This document shows positions 47,990 to 57,486 of a stretch of DNA of 64,000 nt, piece by piece. The notes under the pieces were generated by a model that saw only the letters and a list, made by a program, of their open reading frames with translations, was not told the origin of the DNA and did not search any database. Positions within the stretch are counted from its first letter, which is position 1, and each line of letters begins with the position of its first letter. Source of the stretch: Trichomonas vaginalis G3 (lineage: Eukaryota > Parabasalia > Trichomonadida > Trichomonadidae); the NCBI RefSeq assembly GCF_026262505.1, contig NC_067207.1, forward strand, positions 1,682,252-1,746,251. Direction: 5' to 3'. The position numbers and the translations under genes were made by a program.

Positions 47990-50642
47990 TCATTGAACTC
48001 TATACCATGCGAATACAGTCATAAATGGTGGCATATAATCTGCACCCGAGCCTGTTGGATTTGTTGTGAAAGTATGGACATGATTTCCTCCTGGTTCAGT
48101 TTGTCGAAAAGTCTTTTTTGCTGCATTGTTATAAGATGGAGATAAAACGTCATTGCCAGCTTTATATTCTGAGTTGTATAATGGATGGTCTCTTAATGAG
48201 TGGCTATGGTCGCCAGAAAAGTTTGTAGTTCCTGTATGAGTGTGCGCAGGTAAGTTTGCTTCAGTAATTTTCTTCGAACCCCCTGTTTGCTTTGAAGAGT
48301 TAGCACAGTATAAGAATTTGTCTACAATCTGTTCCCAAGTACCAAAACCTAAAACTGTTTCTGGATTTGTTGAATTCATTGACGTATAAATAGAACCTAT
48401 AGGATATAATGTTTCAAGAATCTGAGTCTTTAATGTTTGAAGCTCTGTTTTATCTGCTTTCTTATCTAACATTGTTGGTAGTTCATGTGCTTCAAAGTTT
48501 CTGGCATGACCTTCAATGTTCCTGCAACTCTTATCTAAATTGTTAAGAGTATCTTTTACGCTTGTACTTGGATTCTCTAAAGGTGCACTTGAACCAAGGT
48601 CAAAGTTCAATATTATGTCGTCTGCTCTAACAGTAGTGAAGGATTTATGTGTATGGTTCTTGTCAGCTTTACTGTCTAATGTAGCTTGAAGTTCATTTAT
48701 ATCGGAGATATTGTGTTTATGAGATTTCAAAACTTTGTTCGTTGCTTCAAGTTCAACTTTGTCAGCTTTACTTTTAATAGCATCTTCAAACGTTATTTTT
48801 GCCTTAACCCTCAAAGTAAATTTTGGTTCAACTAATACACCGTTAACAAAGAAACTAGAGGCATAAATTTCATCGTTATGACCAAATGTTTCTTGTGCTT
48901 TACCCGTGTCATACTGTACAGTACAGCTTATGTCATAACCTTTAGCACGAATGTATTTATATCTTCTTTCATTAACATCTTTCGTCTTCACTTCTTCATC
49001 CTGTGTTAAATATCCATGGTAGTCCGTTATAATCTGTTCGTCTGAACTTATATAATGAACATGTTCTTTATCTGCTTTTTCGGCTAATTTCTCTTCTATC
49101 TCATTTATTTCAAGTTCATGCCTACCACCACCTCCCGAAGAAGTATTTTTCTTCAGCTCTTGAAGAACGTCCACTTCGCCATCTTTGGTGTCAATAATGA
49201 GACTTTGTGTTAAAACCTTTCCTGTCTTAATGGATGTTTGTAAAACTTCTTCTTCACCGTGTTGGGGGTCATGGTCGTCATCATATCTTGTGAAATCAGA
49301 GATGTTGTCATACATTAAGCATATCTGTCTCAAAAGTTCTGCTATTTGAAACTGGAACGAAAGATATACAGAACTTTCATCATCTCCTAAAGTCAAGTCT
49401 GCTTTCTTAAGTATTTCTTGAATGTATGCAATGAGAACAGAGTACCTTGGAAAATATTCGAACAATATTTCATTAGCTGTTGGTTTTGGTGGTTCTTTTG
49501 GAGTTTCTGTTGTTTCAGTTCCTTCTGTAGGTTCTGTTGGAGTTTCTGCATCTCTTGACTTCAATGCTCTTGCTCTCAAAGACCTAAATGTTAGAGCACC
49601 AGGTTTTACAAAGGACTTTATAAATGCTTTAATAGTTCCTGGTAAGTTATTGTTAGCATTAAGTAAGTTCCTTATGCTTCCATCATGTACGTCCATAGCA
49701 CTATGTAAAAAATCTATACTTTTCTTGTAGTCAGCAATAGACTGACTGTGATTTTTTAAAGATTTGTCAATACCTTTAAGCCAATCTTCATGCATGTCTG
49801 ATACTGAGCCAAGAATATCATTTGCTTCCTTTAGTGTATTTTGTGCTTTTCGTAAAGTATCCAATCCCGTACGTGCATTGTTTGCTATACGTCTTACAGT
49901 ATCTATTTGACTCCTTGTTTCTTGCATCCAACCAGATAAAGTTTTAATAGTATCCGAACCATTTGAAATGAAGTTCAAAGCATTTTTAACGTCATCTAAA
50001 GCTTCTTCACCAAGTACTGCCCATATCTTTCCGATTTGGTATTGAAGAACTCCATATGAAGCAGCTGTTAAACCAGTATTTATAAGGTCCCATATCCATG
50101 ATTTAGCAGTTTTTCCATCCTTTCCATCCTTTCCATCCAAACCGTTTCTCGCCTTGAGGTCCTTGTATTCCTTGTATTCCTTGTATTCCTTGTGGTCCTT
50201 GTGGTCCGGTGTCACCCTTCTCTCCTTTCAGTTCATCTTTATGTTCGTTATAATATTCTAATGTCATAAGGTGTACATCATTACTGCTACCAGCAACGCC
50301 AAGAATTTGTTTCTCATTCATGACTAAATTCTTTAGGCATTTAATGTTGTCGTCAAATCGAAAGCTCTTTAACAATTCAATGAGAACATTTAATACTTTC
50401 ACTAATGAGGCATCTACTGTAGAATTTATATATTGCACCGTTCCATCATTTATGATAGGAACTTGCTTTGTTGTAATGAATGGGTCATAAGTGTTAAAAG
50501 TATCGAAATCAATGACTTTTTTAGTTTTTCCATCGTCAATGACTAAATCATTGCCTTCAATGGTTAAAGTTGAGTTTTCGTTTACTAGTTCATGTGCTCT
50601 TCTTGCTTCATTTGTTTCATACGCATATGCAGCAATAGTCAT
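47990..50642 (-). pseudogene. Phage-like fibre with collagen-like shaft (Maverick)
   Basis: From the N-terminus: a head beginning MTIAAYAYETNEARRAHEL, a collagen-like Gly-x-y stretch with GDTGPQGPQGIQGIQG, a long helical stalk with KADK-type heptads, and a C-terminal knob. The knob has YPIGSIYTSMNSTNPETVLG, GTWEQIVDKFL and PAHTHTG, ending YMPPFMTVFAWYR. This knob is the form seen in many bacteriophage tail fibres and collar proteins. A role in attachment is inferred. It looks broken, about one break. Confidence 0.8.
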
Positions 50643-50659
50643 ATTTTAATGAGAATAAA

Positions 50660-51424
50660 ATGTTGTTCTATTTGCAAAGTACAGACCCAAACGAATACGG
50701 GACAGTAAAGCTACAAACAAACTTAGGTCTTCAGAATGAAGCGCTTGCTTTCAGAGTTGTTGACTTCAATACTATCGCAACTTTTGTCATAACAGATGAA
50801 ACAGATTTCATAGAGATTGAAATAGATGACAAAAGAAGTTTTATAACATTTCCTAACAGAGCAGAGTATAGAATAGATAAAATTGCTGGAGTCATAGATA
50901 CTCTCATAAATGAAGAAACTATTGACAACATAGATGTCGAACTCTCTTCTGAGGGAACATTGAAGTTCAGTAGCAAGAAAGAGTTCAAGATAACACGAAT
51001 GAGTCATAGAGTTCAACTTCTTTTAGGAGCATACCATATGACATTTCCTTTGAAAAGTGTTGACAAAACGATTGAGATGAAATCTGTTCCATACGTATGT
51101 TATGGTAATTGTTTATACATTGAGTCAAAAATAGCTAATGTCACAGGTATTTCAGGAGTTAATAGTAAAGGTTCAGTAGAATAGAAATCCTTCTGTTATG
51201 CAGTCAATTCAATGTTCATTCCAAACGTTCCTGTCATAGCAACTCATTTAGGTAAATGGGTTCGCATTAGTCCTCATAATTTGAAAGACATGCAATTCAG
51301 ACTTGTTGACTTTCAAGGCGAGCCTGTAGAACTGAAGGCACCAGTGCGAATGACTGTTGAAGTTGACTTTTTAGAAAATATTAAATGCAACAGCTTACAA
51401 GAGAACTCAGAGCTAAAAATATAA
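50660..51424 (+). pseudogene. Candidate virion protein of the Maverick
   Basis: This beta-rich gene begins MLFYLQSTDPNEYG and ends with the strand-like RLVDFQGEPVELKAPV segment. It starts divergently from the fibre, only 17 bases away, with ATGAGAATAAAATG between them. A capsid-associated role is suggested by neighbours only. It looks broken, about one break. Confidence 0.45.
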
Positions 51425-51624
51425 AGTATGAATGTTATGTATTAGGTCATGAACTTTGGTTGTTGCTGTTTGATGAAACAAATGAGTTAGTTATGTCAGT
51501 CAAGAGAACAGAAAAATATTGTGTTAGTGAAAACTGCACCAAGTCAATAAGATTAGGTTTGCATTATGAAGATGAGTTCGATACTGTTGAAGAAGTTTTG
51601 GATAGATATTACAAATTGCTTTAA
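51385..51624 (+). CDS. Small Maverick protein (79 residues)
   Basis: It overlaps the end of the preceding gene by 40 bases, starting at TTAAATG. It begins MQQLTRELRAKNIKYECY and ends TVEEVLDRYYKLL. No family is recognised. Confidence 0.5.
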   Translation: MQQLTRELRAKNIKYECYVLGHELWLLLFDETNELVMSVKRTEKYCVSENCTKSIRLGLHYEDEFDTVEEVLDRYYKLL

Positions 51625-52130
51625 TTTACTAAAACATATTTCAAGCAAAGTTTATATTCTGTTGAAAGTTTTGTATACTCGTTCGAATATTTATACTTAA
51701 ACTCAACTCCTGTAGTTCCTGGTGTTTCAATGATGCGGATGTTACCTATTTTCATGAATATGGCGTTTGACCACAGCATTCGATTTCAGGGTCGAGATAG
51801 TCAATGACACATTGTTTCCCTGTTATTCGTGAGATAACATTTTCAAGGTCCTCCTTTGTTAGAATTATTTGGTTCTTACTTATAAGATTTGTCAAAAGCT
51901 TCTTATCGTCTTTGAGTAAAATTGTTTGGTATAACTGAAGAAGGTAATGGTCTACGTTATCTGAAGGATTTGTTTGAACATTTGTGTAAGGTTGTCGTTG
52001 GCTTCTCTTGAAAGAATTTGGTCCAGTGGTGGATACTCTAACTTAACATCTGATGTAGCGTTAGCGTTTGAAGCTGTGTTTAAATTCACGGATTTCAGTT
52101 CTGGTTCTTTCTTTCAAACACTCTGAACTA
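51621..52130 (-). pseudogene. Unrecognised Maverick gene
   Basis: Minus-strand coding-like fragments include NPSDNVDHYLLQLYQTILL and VIDYLDPEIE. No function is recognised. It looks broken, about two breaks, and its start cannot be placed. Confidence 0.4.
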
Positions 52131-52139
52131 TAGTTCTTT

Positions 52140-52658
52140 ATGACAATATTGTTTGTCGTTCGTGAGTCAACATTTGATGTTGGTTCAATTGGAACATTAA
52201 CGGCACCAGCTAAGATGGATTTGCTTCTCATTTCATATAGAATAAAAACCTTTTATATGTATGAAATGAACAATATACTCGACAAGGGTTTGAATGTAAA
52301 GCTAACGAATGAAAATATTGTTGAATTCACTGAGACAGGTGCTGTGTATAAAGATGTAGAACTACTGAACAAAAGAGCTAAGGGAAGAAGCAGGAACATG
52401 AACAAAGGGTGGAAGCCTATAAAAATTTATGTCAATGATGGCTCAGGAGGTTCAAACATAAAGTATGCAGAAAGTTATAGAGTTTATGCTCTCAAAGGAG
52501 AAAAGCCTTCATTTAAGAACAGCTATTCTAACACATATCCTCAAAAGCTAACGGATGGGGAAGTGGATGATATGAATGACAGCAAAAATATTAACAGAAA
52601 TGGCGACAGAGATGCATGGAATTTGTTTACCATCAGTCAATTGAAGGTTAAACTTTAA
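52140..52658 (+). CDS. Maverick protein of unknown function (172 residues)
   Basis: The protein has a mixed composition with GWKPIKIYVNDGSGG and a C-terminal Asp/Asn-rich part. I looked for His/Cys signatures of an adenain-like protease and did not find them. Its stop overlaps the end of the ATPase gene on the other strand. Confidence 0.5.
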   Translation: MTILFVVRESTFDVGSIGTLTAPAKMDLLLISYRIKTFYMYEMNNILDKGLNVKLTNENIVEFTETGAVYKDVELLNKRAKGRSRNMNKGWKPIKIYVNDGSGGSNIKYAESYRVYALKGEKPSFKNSYSNTYPQKLTDGEVDDMNDSKNINRNGDRDAWNLFTISQLKVKL

Positions 52659-53539
52659 AACAATGTTGGTCGTTCCCATGGAATATTTTTGACTTTAATG
52701 GTATTAGTCATGATATGAATCTCAAGGTATGAACGAGGAGAGATGAGAGACTTATATGCTTCCCAAATTTCTTCAAAAGGTAATGTTATACCTGACTGTT
52801 TCCAAATGAGTTCAATATCATAGCGTGAGAAACCTTGAAAGATAACGAAGTCAGTTATGAGACGTTTTATGTTTAAAGCAAAAACGCCATGTTTGCATAA
52901 GTATTTCTACAGTTAAGTGGTAATGTCTGACTTTAGTTATGATGTTAGCTAATGGTGAGTCAGGCTTTGACACTAAACCTTTTCCGGCGAAGTCGTCACA
53001 AACGAGCAGAGTGTTTGAAGGATACTTTTTGAAGGGGTATTTTGAAAGTTTTGATAGAATGTAGTTTGTCAGTCGTTTCATATCGTAAACTCCTGAGTAT
53101 TGACGTAAGTGGTGTTTGTCAATAATTCTTTCCATCTCTCAGAAGTCTTTTGCATTCCTGACTGTATAAATTCAACGATGGCATAATATTTTCTCTTACG
53201 TCGAATGTAACGTTGAAGAAATTCAATGAGTTCACTGTCTGAAACTTTAACGACAGAGGCTTGAACTTTTGACATAAATGTTTTCGCTGTTGAGTCCATA
53301 GAGTCTGAAGTTGCTGATATAATGATTTGGTCATAGTAAGAGTCGTTTCCTAAACGCTCTGTTATGAGTATATGACGAATGAGGTTAAATGTCTTACCTG
53401 AACCCATCTTTCCACAATAGAAATAAACACCATTTGAACAGAACTCATAGTCCTTACTGAAAGGAAGAATGAGAGAAGAGTTAAGTTTGTCTGTAGTTTC
53501 ATTCATGTCTTCATCTACGTCATGTATTAAATGCTTCAT
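52655..53539 (-). pseudogene. Packaging ATPase (A32/FtsK-HerA type) of the Maverick
   Basis: The Walker A motif is YFYCGKMGSGKTFNLIRHIL and the Walker B motif is NTLLVCDDFAG. This matches the genome-packaging ATPase shared by Polintons, adenovirus-like elements and large DNA viruses. In an intact element it would drive DNA into capsids. It looks broken, about two or three breaks. Confidence 0.85.
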
Positions 53540-53555
53540 TTTATCTCCATTAAAA

Positions 53556-54434
53556 ATGCAAGTCAGAAATATTCAGAACATAGCACCGAGTCTAACTGAC
53601 AAGAGTATAAAGATATACTATGAACACGTTATGATGAAACCAACCAAAATTCAAGAAAGTCAGTATACTTATGAATATCCAAGACACTGGGTAGAGTATG
53701 TAGGAGGTGAGAAAGCTATTGAAATCAGACAGGTTCGAAGTATTCCAGCAGGAAGAACAATATTATTGAAGAACTTTAATGTTTTGAGATATAATGATGA
53801 AACAAAGAAGCAAGATAGTTTCCTGTTGCTGTGTATGTGAACTTAGATACAGGAGATGACATGAAAGTTTTTAACACAAAGCTTCAAACGGTAGTGAGAG
53901 AACAACTACTGCGGAAGGACATCCATTACCTTCAGAAGTTACCATAGCATATAATTTTGAAACAAACTCAATAGATTTTAAAGTCGTCTCTGCAAAGAAG
54001 TCAGGTTTTACATTTAATGAAGCAGATGTATATTCGAATGAAAACTTCAAAGCTATTGCATGGTTAGATAATGACGATTGCTTTAAGAAAATATTTAAAT
54101 TACAGTGACTCAAAGATGTCAATAGATGACCTTCGTGGAATGTTACCATCGACGTTTACAGTGAAGGTTCAGCAGGATTGCTTACAAGATTGTCAATTGG
54201 TGGTTTTGGTCTCGTGAGAACATTGTTATAAAATCCAGTATAAGTGAATTTGCTGAAGAATCTATATTATGTCTTTCAAACTACATGTATTCGCCGCCGA
54301 AGCATTATAGTATAACAAACTTTGTCAGTAAGTTTAACATAAGACTTGTCGAACCTTCTTCAATGAAAGATGTTGTGCTACCTAAAGATGGAAAGGATGG
54401 ACTCATTATTGAAATGATTTTAATTGCATATTAA
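53556..54434 (+). pseudogene. Penton-like candidate 2 of the Maverick
   Basis: Near the start it has YEYPRHWVEYVGGEKAIEI, the same pattern as FPTDWIVNINEKKYIGI in candidate 1. It ends LPKDGKDGLIIEMILIAY, echoing LPPDHKDCLYIEAQ there. TTTTATCTCCATTAAAAATG precedes it. It looks broken, about three or more breaks. Confidence 0.45.
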
Positions 54435-54642
54435 ATGAGCTTGTTCTTGAAGGTCATTCATGATGAAATAACTGTTGTAGAAGATGTTAGCAATTGTTCA
54501 GACATTTTGAAGCGTAATAGATATAAGAAAGAAGTTAGATAGACCGCAAAGCGGTGAGAACGCTTATGTTTCATTGACTTTCTCCAGTAACGAGAACTTT
54601 TATGAGATAATATTGAAGAGAGATGATTTTAATATGGTGTAA
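54435..54642 (+). pseudogene. Small Maverick gene between penton-like and pVI-like genes
   Basis: It begins MSLFLKVIHDEITVVEDV at an ATG that overlaps the previous stop (TTAAATGA). It ends in an ATGGTGTAAATGG stop/start overlap with the next gene, so the three genes are tightly packed. It looks broken, about one break. Function unknown. Confidence 0.45.
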
Positions 54643-55170
54643 ATGGTAGCTTGGGCAGCTTTAGGCGCAATGGGAACAAAAGCATTAGCATTTGGAGCAA
54701 AAGCACTTGGAGCTTATGACGCAGTAAATAAAATGAGTGGAGGAAGGGTTTCGAAGACATTAGATGCAAATAAAGGGAAGATTGGAGGCTGGGTTGCAAA
54801 GAAGTTAAGATTAAATAAAATAGGGCTCATAAATAAAGCATCCAATTTGGTTGCGACTGAGTCAGAAAATGCTTTAGGAAAGGACGATGAGTTTGCAAAA
54901 CACGCAAAAGACTTTAATGACCAGATGAAAGGTGAAACAATGCATTTAAATAGAGTCGATGGAACTAAAGAAAATGTTTCTTCTCCACCAGTAGTTCTTC
55001 CGTATGGTCCCTATGGAATGTATGGAAACCCTTACGAAAGACCATTTGACCCATTGACTGGTGGAAGTAACTGGTATCATTACGGCCGAAGAAGAAAGAC
55101 AGTCAAGTTGGAGACAGACGTGAAGAAAGCAACTAAAAAGAAACCAAGGAAGAGAGTTATAAAGCAATGA
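54643..55170 (+). CDS. Gly/Ala-rich, pVI-like candidate of the Maverick
   Basis: The 175-residue protein has an N-terminal amphipathic Gly/Ala segment (WAALGAMGTKALAFGAKALG), a Pro/Tyr/Gly-rich centre (YGPYGMYGNPYERP) and a basic tail (KKATKKKPRKR). Adenovirus-like minor capsid proteins that disrupt membranes share this layout. The assignment rests on layout, not a motif. Its 3' end enters the right terminal repeat. Confidence 0.5.
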   Translation: MVAWAALGAMGTKALAFGAKALGAYDAVNKMSGGRVSKTLDANKGKIGGWVAKKLRLNKIGLINKASNLVATESENALGKDDEFAKHAKDFNDQMKGETMHLNRVDGTKENVSSPPVVLPYGPYGMYGNPYERPFDPLTGGSNWYHYGRRRKTVKLETDVKKATKKKPRKRVIKQ

Positions 55171-55171
55171 G

Positions 55172-55226
55172 TTCAACAGGGTGAAAAAAGAGGTGAAAAA
55201 AGAGGTGAGATCTCACCACTTCACCT
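55172..55226 (-). repeat. 55-bp palindrome/direct-repeat module, right terminal copy
   Basis: This is an exact inverse of the module at 36286-36340, as expected for its place in the terminal repeat. Confidence 0.85.
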
Positions 55227-55319
55227 AAATTTATTTTTGGCTATGTTTTCATACGTGTGGGAGTGGTGATATCATTTTTTTAAGTTTATTTTTAATTATT
55301 TTTAGTTTATTTTATATAA

Positions 55320-55646
55320 ATGACGAAAACTATTGAGATAACAAACTACAACGGTCATGAGTTCAAGAATTTGTTCTTCGTTCCTCGTGAAAATACATTC
55401 TATCAGATACGAGGGAGAAAGGGTAAAGTTAGTTTGAGCGTTTATGAAGGAATGAAGAATGGAAAGTTTATACAAGCATACGATACAAACGGTAAACGTG
55501 TTTCATTAGCTTTGTCAAAACTTACTAACATTTATTTTGACAGTGACTTTGACTCTGACGATTGGAGCGACAGCAGCGATACTGAAGAATATGAACTATT
55601 GTGTGAAGCACAGCAATGGGAAGAGTTGCAATACTTTTGTAAGTGA
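55320..55646 (+). CDS. 108-residue protein encoded in the terminal repeat (right copy)
   Basis: The protein sequence is identical to that at 35864-36190. It is transcribed outward, toward the element end, and followed by GAACGTTTATTTTTAC. Duplication of a gene in both ends gives two doses per element. Confidence 0.7.
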   Translation: MTKTIEITNYNGHEFKNLFFVPRENTFYQIRGRKGKVSLSVYEGMKNGKFIQAYDTNGKRVSLALSKLTNIYFDSDFDSDDWSDSSDTEEYELLCEAQQWEELQYFCK

Positions 55647-55827
55647 GAACGTTTATTTTTACAGTAGTAAGGTGAAGTGGTTGGCGGCTTTATAAATATT
55701 TAAGGTTAAGTTGGTGTTTGTGTTTGTGTTGTAAAATATACGTTAACGGTTTTGTAAAGTGTCAAATTCACAAGTATTGCGTACTGAGGAATGCAGTGCC
55801 TTCGTACACGACTTAGTCATACTAACT

Positions 55828-56219
55828 CTGTTTCCACCAATATGGTTGATGTTCACGCATGCAAGAACTCTTTTTGTGACAGCATCGAGCGCAGTTACTG
55901 TACAACTTGGCGAGTTTCGCCTGTGCGTCCATCTTGCATCAATGGATAAGTAACCACTGAAGGACTTTCTCGACAGCATTAGGGAAATACTTTTAAGTCT
56001 TCTAATCTTATCGTCACAAAATCTCTGTTGTCTCATGACACCACTCTTCACAGGGGGCTTAGTTCCACAAAGAGAAAGAAAGTGAGCACCTTTTGTATAT
56101 GGCATTCCGGTCATTATGCAAGCACCAAGCATCTGTCGCGCTGAGAGTCGACGACGTTCGTGGAGTAAAATGTTATGCATTGCCTTTGTTTTCCGTTTTG
56201 GGTGAACAATATGGCCCAT
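55828..56219 (-). pseudogene. Mutator-like transposase gene, N-terminal piece
   Basis: This opens with an ATG at 56219 and includes SARQMLGACIMTG, a Cys/Thr region and SGYLSIDARWTHRRNS, then ending HIGGN at the Maverick boundary. The order resembles the start of a Mutator-like transposase domain. Upstream on the minus strand is TTCACTTTTGG and TTTCATTTTTT, good host-type initiators, so the gene was once expressed like a resident gene. It continues at 35682 on the far side of the Maverick. Confidence 0.6.
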
Positions 56220-57167
56220 ACAACAAAAAAAAAATGAAATCCCGCCAAAAGTGAAAATTGAATAAAAAGTAATAATTAATAAATATATACTATATCATTA
56301 GATGAATATTTTGGAATAACATTTTAAAATCGAGGTTTTTCAATGGATAACGGTTCAATCAAAAATTTGACCCCATTTTAGAATCTACATTAAAAATGGA
56401 ACATTTTTGTCGTTTCAAAATTCCAAAATAACGTTTCTATTCCTCTCAAAAGTAAAAATAAACTTTATTGGGGAAAAAATATTTTTATTTTCCAAAAAAA
56501 AATGAAAACCTTAAATGCAAATCTAATTTTGATGCTTTTGTTTGTGATTTTTTGGATTTCGAAAAAAATTTGAAAATTCAGACAAGTTACCATTAACACT
56601 AATACGTTTCAGCGAGTCGGTCCCATCAGAGAAATTTTCATAAATCGGCGATATAATTTATTATTTCAGCAAAATATTCTCAGATCCAACTAGAATAAGG
56701 TCAAATTATACAAATTTAGCAAAGGCTAGTTATCCTACCTATTCAATTAACTTTAATTTTAAATAATTCAAGACAATTCTCAAAATTACCTTAATAATCG
56801 CGTTCTCTTCGCAAAATGACGATTCATCATTCACTACCAGCATAACTGAGGGCTTGTGCTCACAGAATAATACAGATAATTTACTTATTAATGCAAAATT
56901 TAGTACCAAAAGGTAATCATAGAAGATACAAAAAAAGTTTCTTTATTTTGATTGCTGATTTTATTTCTTCTAAAATTTACCAAATCTAAAAAATCCAAAA
57001 TTGAATGCTATTGAATTTCATGTTTATGTAACATATACTATTTATTATATAAGGAATAAAAATTTTATAGTTTTAATCAAAAATAAAGGTGTACTAAATG
57101 CATACAAAACAAGGTATTTTTTACTCATCCAAAATATGTTAACAGTGCTATTTATATAATCAATATC
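56220..57167. other. AT-rich spacer between the two Mavericks
   Basis: It begins with the promoter of the interrupted transposase gene. The rest has no supported gene or RNA. I cannot tell from the sequence whether the second Maverick's terminal repeat begins here. Confidence 0.45.
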
Positions 57168-57195
57168 AAAAAAAAAAAAAAAAAAAAAAAAAAAA
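57168..57195. repeat. A(28) homopolymer
   Basis: 28 consecutive A residues, immediately before a GC-rich hairpin. This marks an abrupt change of composition and could be a junction, an insertion scar or an assembly seam. Confidence 0.9.
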
Positions 57196-57201
57196 GGTAG
57201 T

Positions 57202-57234
57202 GGGGCTTCCAGGCACTTCGTGCCCTCTAGCCCC
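57202..57234. other. GC-rich nested hairpin
   Basis: GGGGCT (57202-57207) pairs with AGCCCC (57229-57234), and inside it GGCAC-TTC-GTGCC forms a second stem. This is one of the most GC-rich spots in the window. It might be a terminator, a replication or resolution site, or an end structure of the element. Confidence 0.7.
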
Positions 57235-57352
57235 GAAGATGTTTAGTATAAATGAAGTTCTTATATACGGGTCTTCCAGGAGCTTTTCACAAATTATATA
57301 TGTTTTCATGTTTTGTCAAGACTTCTTCGTAAAATCAGACAAAAATAATGTT

Positions 57353-57407
57353 TAGGGTAGAAGGTTAGATATAACCTCTTTTCTAACCTCTTTTCTACCC
57401 TCTTGAA
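57353..57407 (+). repeat. 55-bp palindrome/direct-repeat module, second Maverick copy
   Basis: TAGGGTAGAAGGTTAGATATAACC, then TCTTTTCTAACC, TCTTTTCTACCC and TCTTGAA. It has the same 55-base length and 12-base period as in the first Maverick. It is flanked by direct 15-mers CAAGACTTCTTCGTA (57317-57331 and 57412-57426). Confidence 0.85.
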
Positions 57408-57435
57408 TTTTCAAGACTTCTTCGTACATGTTTTG

Positions 57436-57455
57436 TCACTTTTCTGTCACTTTTC
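57436..57455 (+). promoter_or_regulatory. Tandem host-type initiators before the methyltransferase
   Basis: TCACTTTTC occurs twice with an 11-base spacing, 31-50 bases before the ATG. This matches the trichomonad initiator. An A/T motif TTTTTATTATTATATATAA sits between it and the ATG, so the gene has both promoter types. Confidence 0.5.
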
Positions 57456-57486
57456 AGGAAAAAAACATTTTTATTATTATATATAA

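Larger units (their letters stand above)
35683..55827. mobile_element. Maverick/Polinton, 20.1 kb, fossil
   Basis: A double-stranded DNA virus-like element with inverted ends beginning AGTTAGTATGAC and a CTGTT target duplication. Parts in order: terminal-repeat ORF, two small proteins, major capsid protein, small basic proteins, penton-like gene, polymerase B, unknowns, KilA-N gene, GIY-YIG-like gene, integrase, fibre, further structural candidates, packaging ATPase, second penton-like gene, pVI-like gene, terminal-repeat ORF. I did not recognise the adenain-like protease often present in the family. It looks broken, with roughly fifteen to twenty breaks spread over many genes. The well-matched ends suggest a geologically young insertion. 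Confidence 0.95.
55146..55827 (-). repeat. Maverick terminal inverted repeat, right
   Basis: This is the inverse of 35683-36366, nearly identical, with a few differences concentrated in the A/T-rich stretch between the 55-bp module and the 108-codon gene. It ends in TACTAACT beside the CTGTT duplication. Confidence 0.93.

Noticed and set aside
52140-52658. Adenain-like cysteine protease of the Maverick
   Set aside because: No His/Asp/Cys arrangement of that family could be seen.
57168-57195. A(28) as the poly(A) tail of a retrogene or LINE
   Set aside because: No coding sequence or target duplication precedes it that would support retroposition.
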